This document shows, one piece after another, positions 1-12,722 of a stretch of DNA of 64,000 nucleotides. This stretch comes from Hedera helix. Taxonomy: Eukaryota; Streptophyta; Magnoliopsida; Apiales; Araliaceae. The notes beneath the pieces are model-generated. The model saw only the letters and a list, made by a program, of their open reading frames with translations, searched no databases and was not told where the DNA came from. The stretch is from contig OX359266.1 of NCBI GenBank assembly GCA_947179155.2, positions 44,014,039 to 44,078,038 on the forward strand, written 5' to 3'. Numbering within the stretch: the first letter of the stretch is position 1; each line of letters starts with the position of its first letter. The position numbers and the translations under genes are program-made.

Positions 1-2279
1 CCCATACTTGGCCTATTCTTCTCACCATCTTGAATGCACCAACAAGCAACTTTGCAAGCTCTAATGAGCTCTTTTAAATCCCCTTCACCCTGCAATTTTT
101 GATCCAACAAAATCACTAGTCCTTCTTCCTCTTCACTTAATCGTCGTGCAACTCGAGCCGGAAAGTAGTCTTCTGCGCCATCATCTAAAAAGTCCCTATT
201 TCTCCTTCCTGATATAATCTCAAGCAGCAGCATTCCATAGCTATAAACATCTGCTTTCGCAGTTATGGCCTCACCTGAAATCCATTCTGGTGCAAGATAT
301 CCTCTTGTTCCTCTTATTGTTGTCAAAACTCGACTAAACTCGTGTCCAAGCAGCTTTGCTAGGCCAAAATCAGCAACTTTCGCGTTATATTCATCGTCCA
401 AGAGTATGTTATCAGGCTTAATATCACAGTGTATGATACAATCCCTGCACTTCTCGTGGAGATAAGCCAATCCTCTTGCAGTCCCAATCATAATGTTGTA
501 CCTAGCTTTCCAGTCTAGAAAAACATTGGCATTTTCTCGAAACAAGGAGTATTCAAGCGAGCCATTTTTCATGTAATCATAGACTAGAAATCTTTTTGTA
601 CCTTCTAGGCAAAATCCTCGGAGGCGAACGAGGTTAATATGCTGGATTAGCCCGATTGTGCTGACCTCTGTGCGAAACTGTTTTTCTCCTTGCTTTAAAT
701 TCTTAAGCCTCTTCACTGCTATTGCTCCTCTGGAGTTTGGCAGAGTCCCCTTGAAAACAGAGCCGAAACCGCCTTCTCCAATCTTTTCGGAGAAGTCCTT
801 TGTTGCATTTTTCAAGTCTCTGTACTTGAACAGCACCAAAGAATCCTCCACTGTCCCACTTAATGTGCCCTCTTTTTGTTTCCTCCTCAGCATGATAGCC
901 AACGCTACAAGGCTAAACAAAAGAAAGAATCCCCCAATAGCTCCAACAACAATCCAAACAGTTTTTTCCTTTTTTCCAGAATTGTGATTCCCAGATTTTA
1001 CAATTCGAACATGAAAAACTCGTCCACTCCTATCATCAGATGCCAGTTGTTGTAGGTTATACACCTCCCCTTTCCAAACCAAGCACTTCTCATAATCAAA
1101 TGCATAAGCACTGCATGTACAATTGCTCGAGCAAGCGAATTCACATTCTTTAGCTTTCCTAACATTTAACGACTCTGAATTCTCTGGTAATCGCGAATTT
1201 GGCATGGGAAAAAATGTGTCATTTCCACCTATTCCACAATCCAAAGGAGTTCTCCTAATGCACCCATCTGTATAATCTTCCAATTCCCAGTTTTTTGACA
1301 CCCTGGGTTGATATCCTTGCAAGCAATTACAAAAAGGGGCTTTCAACAAATTGCAACTGCCAAAAGCACCACAAAAATTCTGAACCTCGCATTGTTCAGG
1401 TCGCACCCAAAACGGACGCCATTCGCGGTTGGGGAAGTTCTCCTGCCATACAAATTGCCGGAGCTGCCCGGTTACATCAATCATAAACCGCGTGAGAGAA
1501 TTAGGAATAGCAATGTCATAAGTGAATTTACTCTCATTCTCATTAGAAATATAGGAGAGATTTGTGATGTAAAAGTTCCGGTCCATTTCAGGAACAAGCA
1601 CAAAATTTTTCCCTGTCCAGTTACCAGTTGACCAGTACAATTTAGTCCCATTGTACATTAAATTGTGACTTTTCCCATTTGGTTGTACCTCGAGGGAGAA
1701 AAGACTAGGGGCTGGATTTTCTGAATTTCTCCATGCAGTTAAATAAACTCTCTCTTTCCTAATTTTGTTGTATCCAACTTTTCCACCACCGGGCAGCCAA
1801 TGGTCAGTTGGGTAGTCGAAACTTTGCCATATAACATTAGAGGAATCTAATTTCTCTCTAATGACTAAATTTCCATTGTCAAGAAGCTTGGCTATGGTGG
1901 AATTAGGAAAATTTGAGGTGGAATTTGTCGACCAAATTTGAATTTTTGACTCATTTAATAGGACAAGATTTCCACTAGGGCGGATTTCTAAATTTGAACT
2001 ATAAGGGTCAGAAATGGGATGGTTCCTATTTGCCACCCAAACTACAGTTTTACTAGCAATATTTTTGTACCATATGCCAATGTAATACTTTTGGGACTCA
2101 CCCGGTGTGAAGAACCCCAATTCAAATATCCCGGCTTCGGAGGAAATTGTCCAGTTCCCGGAGAGAGACTGGCCGGCTCCGATGAAATCCGATCCTTCCA
2201 AGAGATGGGTTTTAAAGAATAGAACAAAAAAGAGTAGAACAAGAAGGAACAAACATGTATTTTTGGTCTCCAGACTCAT
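1..2279 (-). CDS. G-type lectin S-receptor-like serine/threonine kinase (3' end cut by window edge)
   Basis: A single open frame of about 759 codons runs from an ATG at 2279 off the left edge. I see, in order: a hydrophobic signal peptide (about residues 6-25), a bulb-type mannose-binding lectin domain with a WVANRNHP motif, a long S-locus glycoprotein region, a cysteine-rich EGF/PAN-like part, one membrane segment (about 442-465) flanked by basic residues, and a kinase domain. The kinase has the glycine loop GEGGFGSV (about 502), the AVK lysine (about 516), HCD-IKPDN (617-623), DFG (637-639) and an APEW motif near 285. Cysteine in place of arginine before the catalytic aspartate makes it a non-RD kinase, as is usual in this subfamily. 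It should be a plasma-membrane receptor; the ligand is unknown. Absence of introns fits the At2g19130-like clade. The last kinase subdomains lie outside the window. Confidence 0.93.
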   Translation of the reverse strand, partial: MSLETKNTCLFLLVLLFFVLFFKTHLLEGSDFIGAGQSLSGNWTISSEAGIFELGFFTPGESQKYYIGIWYKNIASKTVVWVANRNHPISDPYSSNLEIRPSGNLVLLNESKIQIWSTNSTSNFPNSTIAKLLDNGNLVIREKLDSSNVIWQSFDYPTDHWLPGGGKVGYNKIRKERVYLTAWRNSENPAPSLFSLEVQPNGKSHNLMYNGTKLYWSTGNWTGKNFVLVPEMDRNFYITNLSYISNENESKFTYDIAIPNSLTRFMIDVTGQLRQFVWQENFPNREWRPFWVRPEQCEVQNFCGAFGSCNLLKAPFCNCLQGYQPRVSKNWELEDYTDGCIRRTPLDCGIGGNDTFFPMPNSRLPENSESLNVRKAKECEFACSSNCTCSAYAFDYEKCLVWKGEVYNLQQLASDDRSGRVFHVRIVKSGNHNSGKKEKTVWIVVGAIGGFFLLFSLVALAIMLRRKQKEGTLSGTVEDSLVLFKYRDLKNATKDFSEKIGEGGFGSVFKGTLPNSRGAIAVKRLKNLKQGEKQFRTEVSTIGLIQHINLVRLRGFCLEGTKRFLVYDYMKNGSLEYSLFRENANVFLDWKARYNIMIGTARGLAYLHEKCRDCIIHCDIKPDNILLDDEYNAKVADFGLAKLLGHEFSRVLTTIRGTRGYLAPEWISGEAITAKADVYSYGMLLLEIISGRRNRDFLDDGAEDYFPARVARRLSEEEEGLVILLDQKLQGEGDLKELIRACKVACWCIQDGEKNRPSM

Positions 2280-3408
2280 CTTATATCAGATAGTAAAAGA
2301 GTAAACACCAAAACTTAAGCTTTAATTTGTGTTAATTATAACATGAGAATTTATAGCAGATGAGTTTGAGAAAATATAGGTACTTACTTGTTTGTATTTC
2401 CAATTTAATTAGAAGCTTGGAGTCAAGTCAATGAAAGGCATAATAGTGAAGCACGGGGATCACGTATAGTAATATTGACTTAATTTGGCTAATTGAATAG
2501 CATAAAATTTTGACAAAGTTGCTCGGAAATTTCGCTTTATCACGAAAATTATTTCTTGTTTGTAATCATGAATTGACAGAATATACATAACAAGTCTAAC
2601 TTGGCGGCCAATTTTAGGTTACATACAGAAAAATTTGCATGATTGGCGGATATGCGCGGGGGGGGCAGGAGTTGGTGAAGCCTAATAGCATCCACGGTTG
2701 AAAAATGTTGGATATGATGTTGTCTTGACAAATATGCCGCCGCAATGGTTGAATTAATTACCGCGGATAGATAGTATGGATCGACCGATAAAAACTAGAA
2801 CGTTGTCAATTACACGAATTTGTGAATCCGGAAGAACTTTCATTTATTCTCAAACTGTCAATCTGTTACAAAGCTAATGAGAAAAATTGTAATTAACTAA
2901 TCTAACTGGCTTACTCACTGCGCTATTATTTTATACTAATTGTCCAGCTAACCGACTATGTACAAGAGGACTATAAAGTCCTTATAAATTAATAGCTAAT
3001 TACAATAATAGCCCTCTACTATTATAACAGGTTGTAACTTGATGCTTTAAGCAAGTAGAATTGGTGTAACAATTATGAGCTTGTCTGCTACATTGTTTAT
3101 TGCTGCTGTGTGATGCTGCTGTATTAGAGATAGTATCCTCAATAAACGTGTAATTGTAAGCAGAACAAATTTTCAAACCTGTTACGTACCTTGTTTGGGT
3201 GTGTGTTTAAATTATGTTTTTGAACTTAACCAAATAAAAAGAACTCAAACAAACCTATTAATTTAGTGCCTTATGCACAATAATATTTCAAACCACCTTT
3301 TTTGTTAGTGGTACATATAAAAAAAAGTTTAAATTGAAGGATAAAAAAATTACTCTATTTCTTTATGCACAAGTCTACATACACAACATACAAATACAAA
3401 ATTAAACA
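2280..3408. other. Intergenic, upstream of the receptor kinase
   Basis: This should contain the kinase promoter, but I cannot place a convincing TATA box. No coding frame longer than about 60 codons resembles a protein family. AT-rich throughout apart from a short G-run near 2658. Confidence 0.5.
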
Positions 3409-3494
3409 CTACATCCATCTTAACCATTAAAAAGTGTGACATGATACGAATTTTAATGTCATACATCACTTTTTAATAATTAAGATGGATGTAA
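3409..3494. mobile_element. Short fold-back MITE, family A copy 1
   Basis: About 86 bp that folds almost completely on itself: the left arm starts ACATCCATCTTAA and the right arm ends TTAAGATGGATGT, with the inner arms also complementary (AAAAAGTG / CACTTTTT). A second copy lies at 32477-32566. No coding capacity; the superfamily is not assigned. Confidence 0.7.
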
Positions 3495-3659
3495 TATACT
3501 TACACTTATTCTTTTTTTATTTTGGTAATAATTAAGGAATCGATTCAATCACAAAAGACGGACGGACGGACTTGATGTAGAAGTGTAATATAAACCAGGA
3601 TACTCTGCGACAGTTTTTATCTGCGAGACTCGAATTCTTGAATTTTCACTCATTAACAA

Positions 3660-3775
3660 GTTGGTTGGGCTTCAAAATGTGTAGGTAGGTTCGGAAGAAA
3701 ACGATCTGCATGCATGCATGCCAAAAGAAAGCATTGTTTTTACCTAAAGCATGCATGCACGCACGCACGCACGCA
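3660..3775. repeat. CATG / GCAC short tandem repeats
   Basis: Runs of GCATGCATGC and CACGCACGCACGC flank about 35 bp of unique sequence. A simple repeat. Confidence 0.6.
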
Positions 3776-3903
3776 GAATTTGCAATGAATATAATATTAA
3801 AGTGATGTTGTTAGAGGTGTTTCCAGTCTGCTGGTCTTACATCCTAAAGCTTTCCTTAGCATACACTGGACAAGCCTCATAAACCTTTGTTATAAAGATA
3901 TTA

Positions 3904-4135
3904 CTCCCTCCTTTTCTGCAAAACATTGATTTTTTTGGATAAAATTGATCAATTTTAAAATTAATAATTAAATATATTTATTTATATTTTAGAATTTTTA
4001 AAAATTTGATGTAATAAATTAAACGGACTTTCTTATAATTATAATCTCTTTAAAAAAAAGTATAATTTAAAATTTTAAATTGATTAATTTAATTTAAAAA
4101 ATCAAATTAAATTAATTTTTACGGAAAGAAGGAGG
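3904..4135. mobile_element. Stowaway-type MITE
   Basis: A 232-bp AT-rich element with TA on both sides (3902-3903 and 4136-4137). Left end CTCCCTCCTTTTCTGCAAAA; the right end, read on the minus strand, is CCTCCTTCTTTCCGTAAAAA. The CTCCCTCCGT-like terminus plus TA duplication is the Stowaway (Tc1/mariner-derived) signature. Non-coding. Confidence 0.8.
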
Positions 4136-4311
4136 TATAAATATAAGGGATGTTAAGTTGAAACGATTATGATATTGTTTTAATATATAATGAATTAGTG
4201 AAAATTTAAGAATGTCCTAAATGACAAAATGGTCTCTAAGATATTTTCACTAATAGATATGAAATCGAATAGCATTAATTGTAATAATTAATACGCAAGT
4301 TACAAATTAGA

Positions 4312-4314
<3 letters not shown>

Positions 4315-4355
<41 letters not shown>
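4315..4355. repeat. (AT)n microsatellite
   Basis: About 20 uninterrupted AT units. Confidence 0.95.
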
Positions 4356-4359
<4 letters not shown>

Positions 4360-6071
4360 GTGATTTGACACTGGTAGTTAGGGCCGGCACTGAACTGAGC
4401 CAGGTCAACATTTAGCTGACCTCGTTATTTTTTTTTCTTTTATTTTTCGGTGTTTTATTTATTATTTAACATTATATCATACTTATTATTTAACATTATA
4501 TAATATATATTATTTCAGAGTTTCACTATTTTGTACAATTATATTAACAAGTCCACCAACTTCTTCGTACGAAGAACAAATAACATTATTATGTTTATTA
4601 AAATAATTAATTAAATATAGAATAAATATTTAATTAAAATTTTAAGAAGATAATGGTGTAGTTATTATATTATTAAATATTTATTTAATTAATAAATTAT
4701 TAAAATATATTTTATAAGTTCTTTCAATTAGTTATTAAGTTAAATATTTTGAATTGAATGTAAATTTATTTAGTTATAATTATGAGAAAGTAATTATTTT
4801 AATTTTATTTAGATTGAATGAATTCGTCAAAATTTTAATCCAAAAAAAATTATGAAAGTTAAGGTTTAATAAATTTTTATTTAGTTAGCAATGAATTCGC
4901 TATAATTCTTTATCTAATTTAAAATTATTTCTAAAATTTAGATCTATTATTAATATAATTAATCATATTATTTGATAAAAATTTAAATTTTAATAAATTT
5001 GATTTATTGAATATTACTTTAATAATAAAATTTACGACAGCTACTAATATAATCAAATCACATGATTTATTAAGAGATTTTTTCGATATCTTAATAAAAT
5101 TTTAACAATAAAGTTATCCTACATAAAATTTGTTAAGATATATTATCTTATATAAAATTATGATAAGAAAGCTTATAATAAAATTAATAAATAGAAAAAT
5201 AAATATTATTTTAAAAAATTCTTTTTCTATTAGAGATATAAAAACAAAAGGCAGTTCCATACGAGGGTTGCAGCAACGGTAATGGTACGGGACGAGTGCT
5301 TCTTCTTTTTGGTTGGGACAGAAATAGGAATGTGTGTGTCTTTTCGGATTAGTGAGTCTAATTAAATTAAATTCATGATTTGGCCTCTTTAAAATATTGA
5401 TCCAATGAATTAATTTATCACAAATCAGTAAATAAATGAATTAAAATTTTGATAGAATAAATTATATTGGAGATCGAGGAATCGATCTCAAGTTGAACAT
5501 GACCCACATCAAAGTCAATTAATTTATTTAAACAAATATAATGACTTGTTTGAGCTATAAACTCGTGGACCAGCTGAGGTTAAGCGAGTCATTAGTTGCT
5601 TTCAATAGGCTTGTCCATAAGTTGTTTTGTTTTAATTAATTGAGGGAGTTGGAGACTTTTGAGTGTTTAGTAGAAAGTAGTGTCCTATTACTATACGTTT
5701 TGGTTAGTTTTCTACGTTTCGGTTATTTTAATGTTGAATAATTTATGTGCACTAATAGTTTTGTTTTACCTTTTTATTAATAAAGAAGAAAAAAATAAAA
5801 ATAAATAAATAAATAAAGAATGCGAATTCTACTTTGTGTTTGAACCGTACGTACTGTTTCTTTCTTGTTAGTATACAATCAGTGCACAATTGTAGAATCA
5901 CTTTTTTGTTAAATAATTTTGATTTTATTTTCTACCTACGTAGTAACTCAGTTTGTGAATATTTGATTATTTGCTAACTTTTTCTTTAATATGAGACAAT
6001 TTTTTAGTAATATTTTTCTTATCAATTATAAAACTAATTAAAATTCAGTAATTTATATAAGAAAATATAGA
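4356..6071. other. AT-rich intergenic DNA without recognisable genes
   Basis: Very AT-rich, with many short A/T stretches and no family-like open frame. Nothing with clear termini was found. Confidence 0.5.
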
Positions 6072-6164
6072 GAATTGATATTTTCACAAGTTTTGATATT
6101 TTTACAAGTGGGTCTTATTTAATTTTGTGAAAATATCAAATTAATTTGTGAAAATATCAATTTC
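6072..6164. mobile_element. Fold-back MITE, family B copy 1
   Basis: Starts GAATTGATATTTTCACAAG and ends in the inverse (GTGAAAATATCAATTTC); the central part is inverted too. Related copies lie at 30675-30842 and 40556-40694. Non-coding. Confidence 0.65.
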
Positions 6165-7529
6165 ATTCCACAAGTTAATTTGATATTCACCCAGATAATT
6201 AAAGTGACTCAAATTAAGTTGTAAAAAAACAACTGCAAGTTTATTAATTTTTTAAATTACTCCCTCCCCCCTATAGAAAGAGTCCTATTTACCCTTCCTT
6301 TGGTTCCAAAAAGAAGACTACTACTTTTATTGGTGATGATATAAAATGACATTATTTTCAAGTTCATGAAATTCCAGTATCAGGCCATAAAAATTATAAA
6401 CTGAATAAAATTAATAAGGGTACATATAAAACAAATATATATTTTTAATATTTGTAAGTTTTACAAATACGTCTCTTTCCGGGAAAGCTGTAGGAATATT
6501 ATTTGTTTAACTAGAAAAGTATTAAGGTTTTTGAGATTAACTATTCATCTCAAGTCACAATCTATCGTTATGTAGATTTTGAGCTTAAAGTTGATGGCGC
6601 TATAAAATCTATTGCTGAGAAAAAAAATAATGTCCGAGAAAACTAGTTTAACAGGTAGGTTTTATTTATTTTTTTGCTCTCTCTTGTACTTTTGGAATTC
6701 CCTTTAAAAGAAGCAAATCTAGCTAGTCCCGTCCTTGACTACTGCCTTTTACCCGTTTTATGTACTCCCTTGTGTAGCGAAATTGAATGGGATGTTGAGA
6801 GAGAGTTTGTAGAGTAATAAGCGAGTTAAATTATGTATAAAAATAATAATAATAAATTAATATATATAAATAAAATTAAAATTTAACGAGTTAAATTTTT
6901 TGATTAAATTAAATATTAAATATATGTTATAATATTTTATGAACGCGCATGTAACACGTAAAAATAAATTAATACTTTACCTTTTCGTATGATCAAAAAG
7001 AATTGAAAAAAGTAAACCGTAATTTGTTGGCCTTTTCTACTGTAATTATAGTTGATGCGGCCATCTTTTTATAGTAAATATCGGTGGTACCAATTTCTCA
7101 GGAGAGTAGGTCATTTATTTATTGACTTATTTCCCCCAACCGTAGGCTGAGGTCCCAACTGCTAGTGGATCAACCGCATCTAATGATGTTGCAGAGGCCA
7201 GAGAGGACTGGAACGTGCATCGCTTTAATTTATCTGACCATCCACGGAAGACAGACAAGCCACTCCTTCAATATAATCGATTAAGTTTACATTTCCACAT
7301 TAATAATCTCTCTATTTCAAAAATAAAAGATATATATATATATATTTTAAATTATATTTTATTATTAGTTGATTGGTTACTAGTATCTTGACAACTTATT
7401 ATATTCTTAGCAAATTTTAAAGATGAAAGTTTAGAAAAATAAAGTTAATTAATTACTATTATATTTATCAATCCTTATATCTAAAAGTATGACACTCAAT
7501 TAATATTTAATTTTAATTTAATTGATTAA
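6165..7529. other. Intergenic, no gene seen
   Basis: AT-rich sequence with scattered (TA)n. A less AT-rich stretch at about 7130-7260 has no open frame I recognise. Confidence 0.5.
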
Positions 7530-7885
7530 ATTGACTCAGATCAACACTTATTAATTAAATTGAATTCGAGGTAAATTAAGGATAAGTTATAGAGATTTGT
7601 TTTATGAAACACTTTCTCTCTTCGTTTTTTAAATCACAACTCTTCACAAATTCTTATTTATGGGTGCTCCATGTTACATTTTACATTGGTACTTAATTAT
7701 TACACTCAAATGCTTCTAGTTCGTTAGGAAAACTTGCGAAGCCAAATCCTTCTGAAGTGGTAACAAAAGCTGGAGAAATGTGGAATCATAAGAAAAAGAC
7801 GAATTGAAAGGCAAATTCTCAATAGGAACAAGATTTTGATATTGTACGTTCTTTTGTTTATCCGTGGCTGGTAATATCTCCGATT

Positions 7886-10655
7886 CTAGTTAGTAGAAGG
7901 AGCAGCAGCTTTAAACATGGTATCCAAGGCATTCTCAATGCATGACTTGAATTTGTCACCGTCAATGAAATCTTTCTCCACTGCAACGGCAATTCTCAGC
8001 TTTCCCACATAACTTATTACTGTTACTTCAAGACTCTGTACCCAAAATCCATTGTAAAATTATATTCTTTTTTAGTTAATATTCCATCAGAACGCACACG
8101 CACTTTTAATTTCGTTTTTTTATAGTAATATAAACAAAATACCTGTGGAGCACCAGCCACGGCGAAGTAAAGACCACTTATCGGATATTGATTACTCAAA
8201 GCCATTTGTTCCATTGGTCCAATCAAATTTGTGATGGCCATGCTCGAATTCCTCAGCGTATTATGAATGTATTTAGCTGTTGCCTGTCACACCAAAAAAT
8301 TATCTTAATTATCTCGCTCTAGCGCTTAAATTTAATTTAGTTAAGAATCAAATATCGAGACTTATCGATATTTACACAAATGTCATGCATCCATAATGTT
8401 GTGTTGTAATGAATCTAAATCTTTTGTCACACCCTTCTTTTCATTCGTTGTCCTAGTACTCCATGTGAATTAAAGATGATGTAGTAATACCTCAGGGCCT
8501 CTTATTTTTCTGATATTGTCTAATACCCTGCCGGTCAGAAAAGTAGCAGCGCTGTTTCTCTTTCTCTTGATAATTTTATGGGTTTTAAAGACAAAATCAA
8601 GGGGATTGGCAGAGTCGGCAGAAGTAGTTAATTTGGGTATGGGAACGTGTAAGAATGAAAACTGGTTACCCCATGGCATTGTAGCCTTAGGTTTAACCAT
8701 CTCACTGATTGACTTGTAACCATCCAGATTCCTAGTGTTCAGTAACACCATTGCAGTGGCATTTGCCTGGCTAGAGTAGGTGCTTTCTCCTTCCATGTAC
8801 ATCCGAGTTCCAAGCAAAACTACTCCTGTAACGACATCATTGATTGTCTGTAGAAAAATTAAAATCAGTTTTCCAAATAAGTAAATGAATTTTGTTATAC
8901 CTAATAATTCATACAATGATTATTTGTAAGATAGTGAGTCCTATATTTTAATTGTCCTATAAGATCTACTATTTTACAAATGATCATCGTATGAATCATT
9001 GTATAGATTACTGCGTATAGCAAAAAACCATAAGTAAATATATGGACACGGATATATGGTAATTAATTAACAAGATCTATATTAGATTTTTCGGTATAGT
9101 ATTGTAAATAATAGAGGCACATTTTTCTTTCTAATCCTTTTTAAAATTAGCATATATTTTTATTTCACGATTATAAAGTGATATGATGTTCTTAATTTAT
9201 TATTATATTTTTATTATTATTTTTAATATCAAACCATCATAACAGAATTTCTAACTAATGCTAAAGTTATATTTAATAACATAACATTATCTTTAAAAAT
9301 CGTTGTTATAATATATATATAATTTTGAAACGGAGGGAGTATATCTTAATTATATGCTCTTGAAAAATAATTAAACACTTATAAAATTAATGATTACCAC
9401 TTTGAGGCTGGTCTTAATTTGCTTGATGCGATCTAGAGAAAACTCCACAGTAGTTATATCCAACGGCTGAAAATCCACTCCATCGGCTCCGGATCGAATT
9501 GGTGATAAATCATCTTTCAGCACACTGCTCTTTAGAAGGCTCCACCCAAAATCCATTACAGTATTCACTATCCATGATGAAACTTGAGGCACACGCCTGA
9601 ATATATTTTTGATGTCGTTTTGGGGCTTGGAGGAATTTGATTGGCGTGACGGAAAAGTTAACGGAAGTGAAGGATTGTCAGCTCTTTTGAGACAAGAAAG
9701 AAGGGCTCCTATTAGGGAATATCCATCGCCAAGTGCATGGTGAAGCTTAAAAATTACATTTCCGGCTGCATTGCTTGTCGGGTAATGGATGACATGAATT
9801 TCCCATAATGGCCGGGTTTGGGGAAGTGGATCCACGGATATTTTGGATAGGTAATCGCGAAGATACTTGTCGTAATATTCCGGTGACTTTCCCGTGGGGA
9901 ATGTGGGAACCTTGACATGGTCTTTGAGATTCACTTCCACCTTTTTCCATTTCTTTACTCCATTTTTTTCTCCAACCTGTTTAATTTGTCAAATAATTAG
10001 TATACCTAACTTAATACTGAAATATATATTTGGAAGGAATCGTAGAGCGCATACTGTGAGTAACGCGCACTTTATCTTAACAATATGTACGTACATGTTG
10101 GAGTGTGAACCCATAACTTGGCGATAATCTGTCAATAAATGTATCTCTATTGATGGGAAACCATATAGGGAATTGGTCACACACCCAAGAAATAGCAAAC
10201 CATACACTAACCTTCCTAAATGGTTTCCCATTAATAGAGATATATTTATTCACACTCCAACATGAACGTACGTATTGTTGACATAAAGTATGCTCTACTC
10301 ACAATATTGTTAACATAAATTGGCAAATGAGATTTGTTGAAGATGCAGAAGGATTAAAAAGAAGAAAAGTTTGATGAAGCATATGCATGGTATATCAAAT
10401 TAACACTTGATGCATGTTTTGCAGGTCTTAATTTACTAGGAGAGATAGAGAGGGAGAGAGAGAGATTACCATGATTGAAGAAAAGCGTGGGTTGATGGGC
10501 AAGAAAAGAGTGTTGAGTAGAGGGATGGGTTGTAAATCATGGATCGGAACTTGGAATTCCAAAACGGCGACGATAGTGAGGGATAACACTGAGCTGTTCA
10601 AGTACTGTCCACAAGGACTTACCGGCACCAACACCTCTTCTTGTTCAAACTCCAT
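7886..10655 (-). CDS. WSD1-like: Wax ester synthase/diacylglycerol acyltransferase, WSD1 family, copy 1
   Basis: Five exons with GT-AG borders: 10655-10470, 9976-9398, 8847-8491, 8283-8143, 8035-7886 (stop TAG), all phase 0. They encode 470 aa, the usual size for plant WSD proteins. The family joins fatty acyl-CoA to fatty alcohols (wax esters) or diacylglycerol, normally at the ER. The acyltransferase motif HHALGDG (HHxxxDG) is at residues 141-147. Family motifs PLWEIH (about 118), NDVVTG at the start of exon 3 and NLIGPMEQ in exon 4 are also present. The start is the ATG at 10655; one codon upstream is GTG, not ATG. No frame break seen. It is the most window-proximal copy of a tandem cluster with copies at 15906, 41955 and 47911, all on the same strand. 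Substrate choice cannot be read from the sequence. Confidence 0.93.
8903..9000. mobile_element. Small MITE in intron 2 of WSD copy 1
   Basis: About 98 bp with inverted ends of about 28 bp (left AATAATTCATACAATGATTA, right end complementary to AATGATTCATACGATGATCA). It is absent from the shorter matching part of copy 2 intron 2. It resembles the element at 15403-15526. Confidence 0.6.
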
Positions 10656-10698
10656 CACTAGCTATTTTTCCTTCTTAATTGCGCTACTACAGAATTAT

Positions 10699-10708
10699 GT
10701 ATATATAG
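10699..10708 (-). promoter_or_regulatory. Putative TATA box of WSD copy 1
   Basis: CTATATATACA on the minus strand about 45 bp upstream of the start codon. In copy 2 the matching site reads CTCTATACATAA, so the motif is weaker there. The assignment is by position and sequence only. Confidence 0.4.
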
Positions 10709-12722
10709 AGAGAGAATTATAGAAGCATGTGTAATATCTGTATTTATGTGAGTATGTCTATATCTACTTGTAGTTATATATGGCATATATGGTCTTGGGC
10801 TTGGTGGTTTCTCGGTAAACATAAAGTATTGGTGGTTTCTTGCAGGTAAACATAAAGTTGGGACTACTAAAAAAATAAGAATGTGTGATGGAATTTTGTG
10901 ACGAGTTTTAAAAATTAATAATTTCAAAAGTGATATATAATTTGTGATAGATTTTTTGAGCAATTACAAAGTAATGGTATATATGATGGTTTTTTGTGAT
11001 GGTTAATTTTGCCATCAATGTAATATAATCTTGGTGATTATGTCAATCACCAAATTTTTAGCGCAAAACAAATTTTACTTTTGTGACAGATTAAACCATT
11101 ACTTATTGATATACTATTTTTGTGATTGCATTTAAGCTATCACCAATATTCTAATAAAAATAATAATCAAAATGATATTTTTGTGACGGTCACGACAATC
11201 ATTAAAAAAATAGATTTTTGTGACACTTTTATTTGCAATCTTAAAAAAGGTATTTTGTGATGAAATTTTCAAACCATCACAAAATAATAATATATATGGT
11301 GGCTCTTTGTGATGATTAATTTTACCATCATTATAAAATATTTGTGACCATCGTTGCAATCATCAAATCTTATGAGAACTAATTTTGTTTAATAAGTCAA
11401 TTCATATGTGTTTCCTTTTATACTTTTGTTTAAAATTGTAATCATGATTTGACCTTTGGTGTAGTGCTATTCTTGCTTATTTAGTTTGCAAATAGGGAAA
11501 TGTTCAAATCCTACAAGTATCATTTGATGGCTTTTGTGACGCCCCCAAATCTGGGTCCACACAGCCCATACTTGAGTCGTCAAAAGACTACAACAAAATT
11601 ATTACAACAAAGCACAACGTACAACAATACAGTGTATAATAATACACAACTAAGTCTTCACTATTATTGCCACACTATTTTACAAAACGTGAAAACTATG
11701 ATAACTATTCCTCGGACCCTCACTCCATTCCCCGGCTAGACCCTGTTATGTTTTCATCTCCTGTTGAAAAACAATGGAACAAAAGAAAGGGTGAGCTCAA
11801 ATAGCCCAGTAAAGAATATCATGACTAAGATAATGACGAATAAATTATCATTAGTCTTCAACAGTTGAGTTCTTGATAGAATACAATAGACTACAAGGTT
11901 TATATCAAAAACTGCAGTTAAATTCTTAAACAACGTTCAGATCAATAATAGCAGCGGAATGAGTAATCTATTAGAAGAATAATGCAGACTATAATGTCCA
12001 CTCGGTTCTCTTTTTAGGAAAAACATCATCAACTTTTATCATCTAAAATATCATTAGTCAAGATAATACAAATTCACAGTTCCTGATCATAATCATGCAG
12101 ATCAACAGTTCATCTTTGCACTACGGGCCAAAGACATTCAATATAACACCAACGGTCATGATTATACCAGATTCAGCCTTTGGTCATAATCATACCAAAC
12201 AACAGTTCATCTTTGCACTACGGGTCAAAGAGAACATTCACCACGTGCCATAAAAGACACCGAACAGATGTATCGCCTTTAACCTATTATATCGCCTTTA
12301 ACCTATCATCTGTTCAACAAATATATCACATCTGTGCCCCCGGCCACAGATATTCACAACAACTTGATTTTTGGATGATTAGAATGATATAAATGATGAA
12401 CAGAAGAAATAGGATAACAATAAGTATCGGAAGTTTACTTTGTACAGATTCAAATAATGTCCAAATTGTCAACATGATGTGGAGTGAAATTTAAAAATGA
12501 TATTCAAGATCCACAGTTCAGAATAACGGTTACAATTCAATAGAAAGGTTCACGTAAATAGGAAGGTTCAGTTGAAATAATGAAGTTCAACTATTATGGA
12601 ACATATAATATTTTCAGGAATTATAGAAGCAATAGTTCCATAATAAATTTCGATTTAGGAGTATGAAAGAAAATAATATCCCTTACCGTAGCAGGTTTGA
12701 TTAACAAAAGGTGAAGGAAATT

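Larger units (their letters stand above)
7530..10861. repeat. Segmental duplication, unit 1 (matches 14947-19975)
   Basis: Both the 3' flank (about 7530-7780) and the 5' flank (to about 10861) of WSD copy 1 match the flanks of WSD copy 2. Examples are the TGACTCA...ATTGA stretch at the distal end and the TGGTCTTGGGCTTGGTGG stretch upstream of exon 1. The unit contains one whole gene. Its upstream edge stops where the CACTA-like element begins. Confidence 0.8.

Noticed and set aside
265..987. Plus-strand open frames at 265-465 and 658-987
   Set aside because: They are antisense shadows of the minus-strand receptor kinase frame.
8516..8719. Plus-strand frames opposite WSD exon 3 (8516-8719 and 16630-16878)
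   Set aside because: They are complementary to conserved exon 3 codons and have no homology of their own.
9747..9950. Second minus-strand frame in exon 2 (9747-9950 and 18549-18752)
   Set aside because: Overlaps the acyltransferase frame in another phase; similarity between the copies follows from nucleotide identity.
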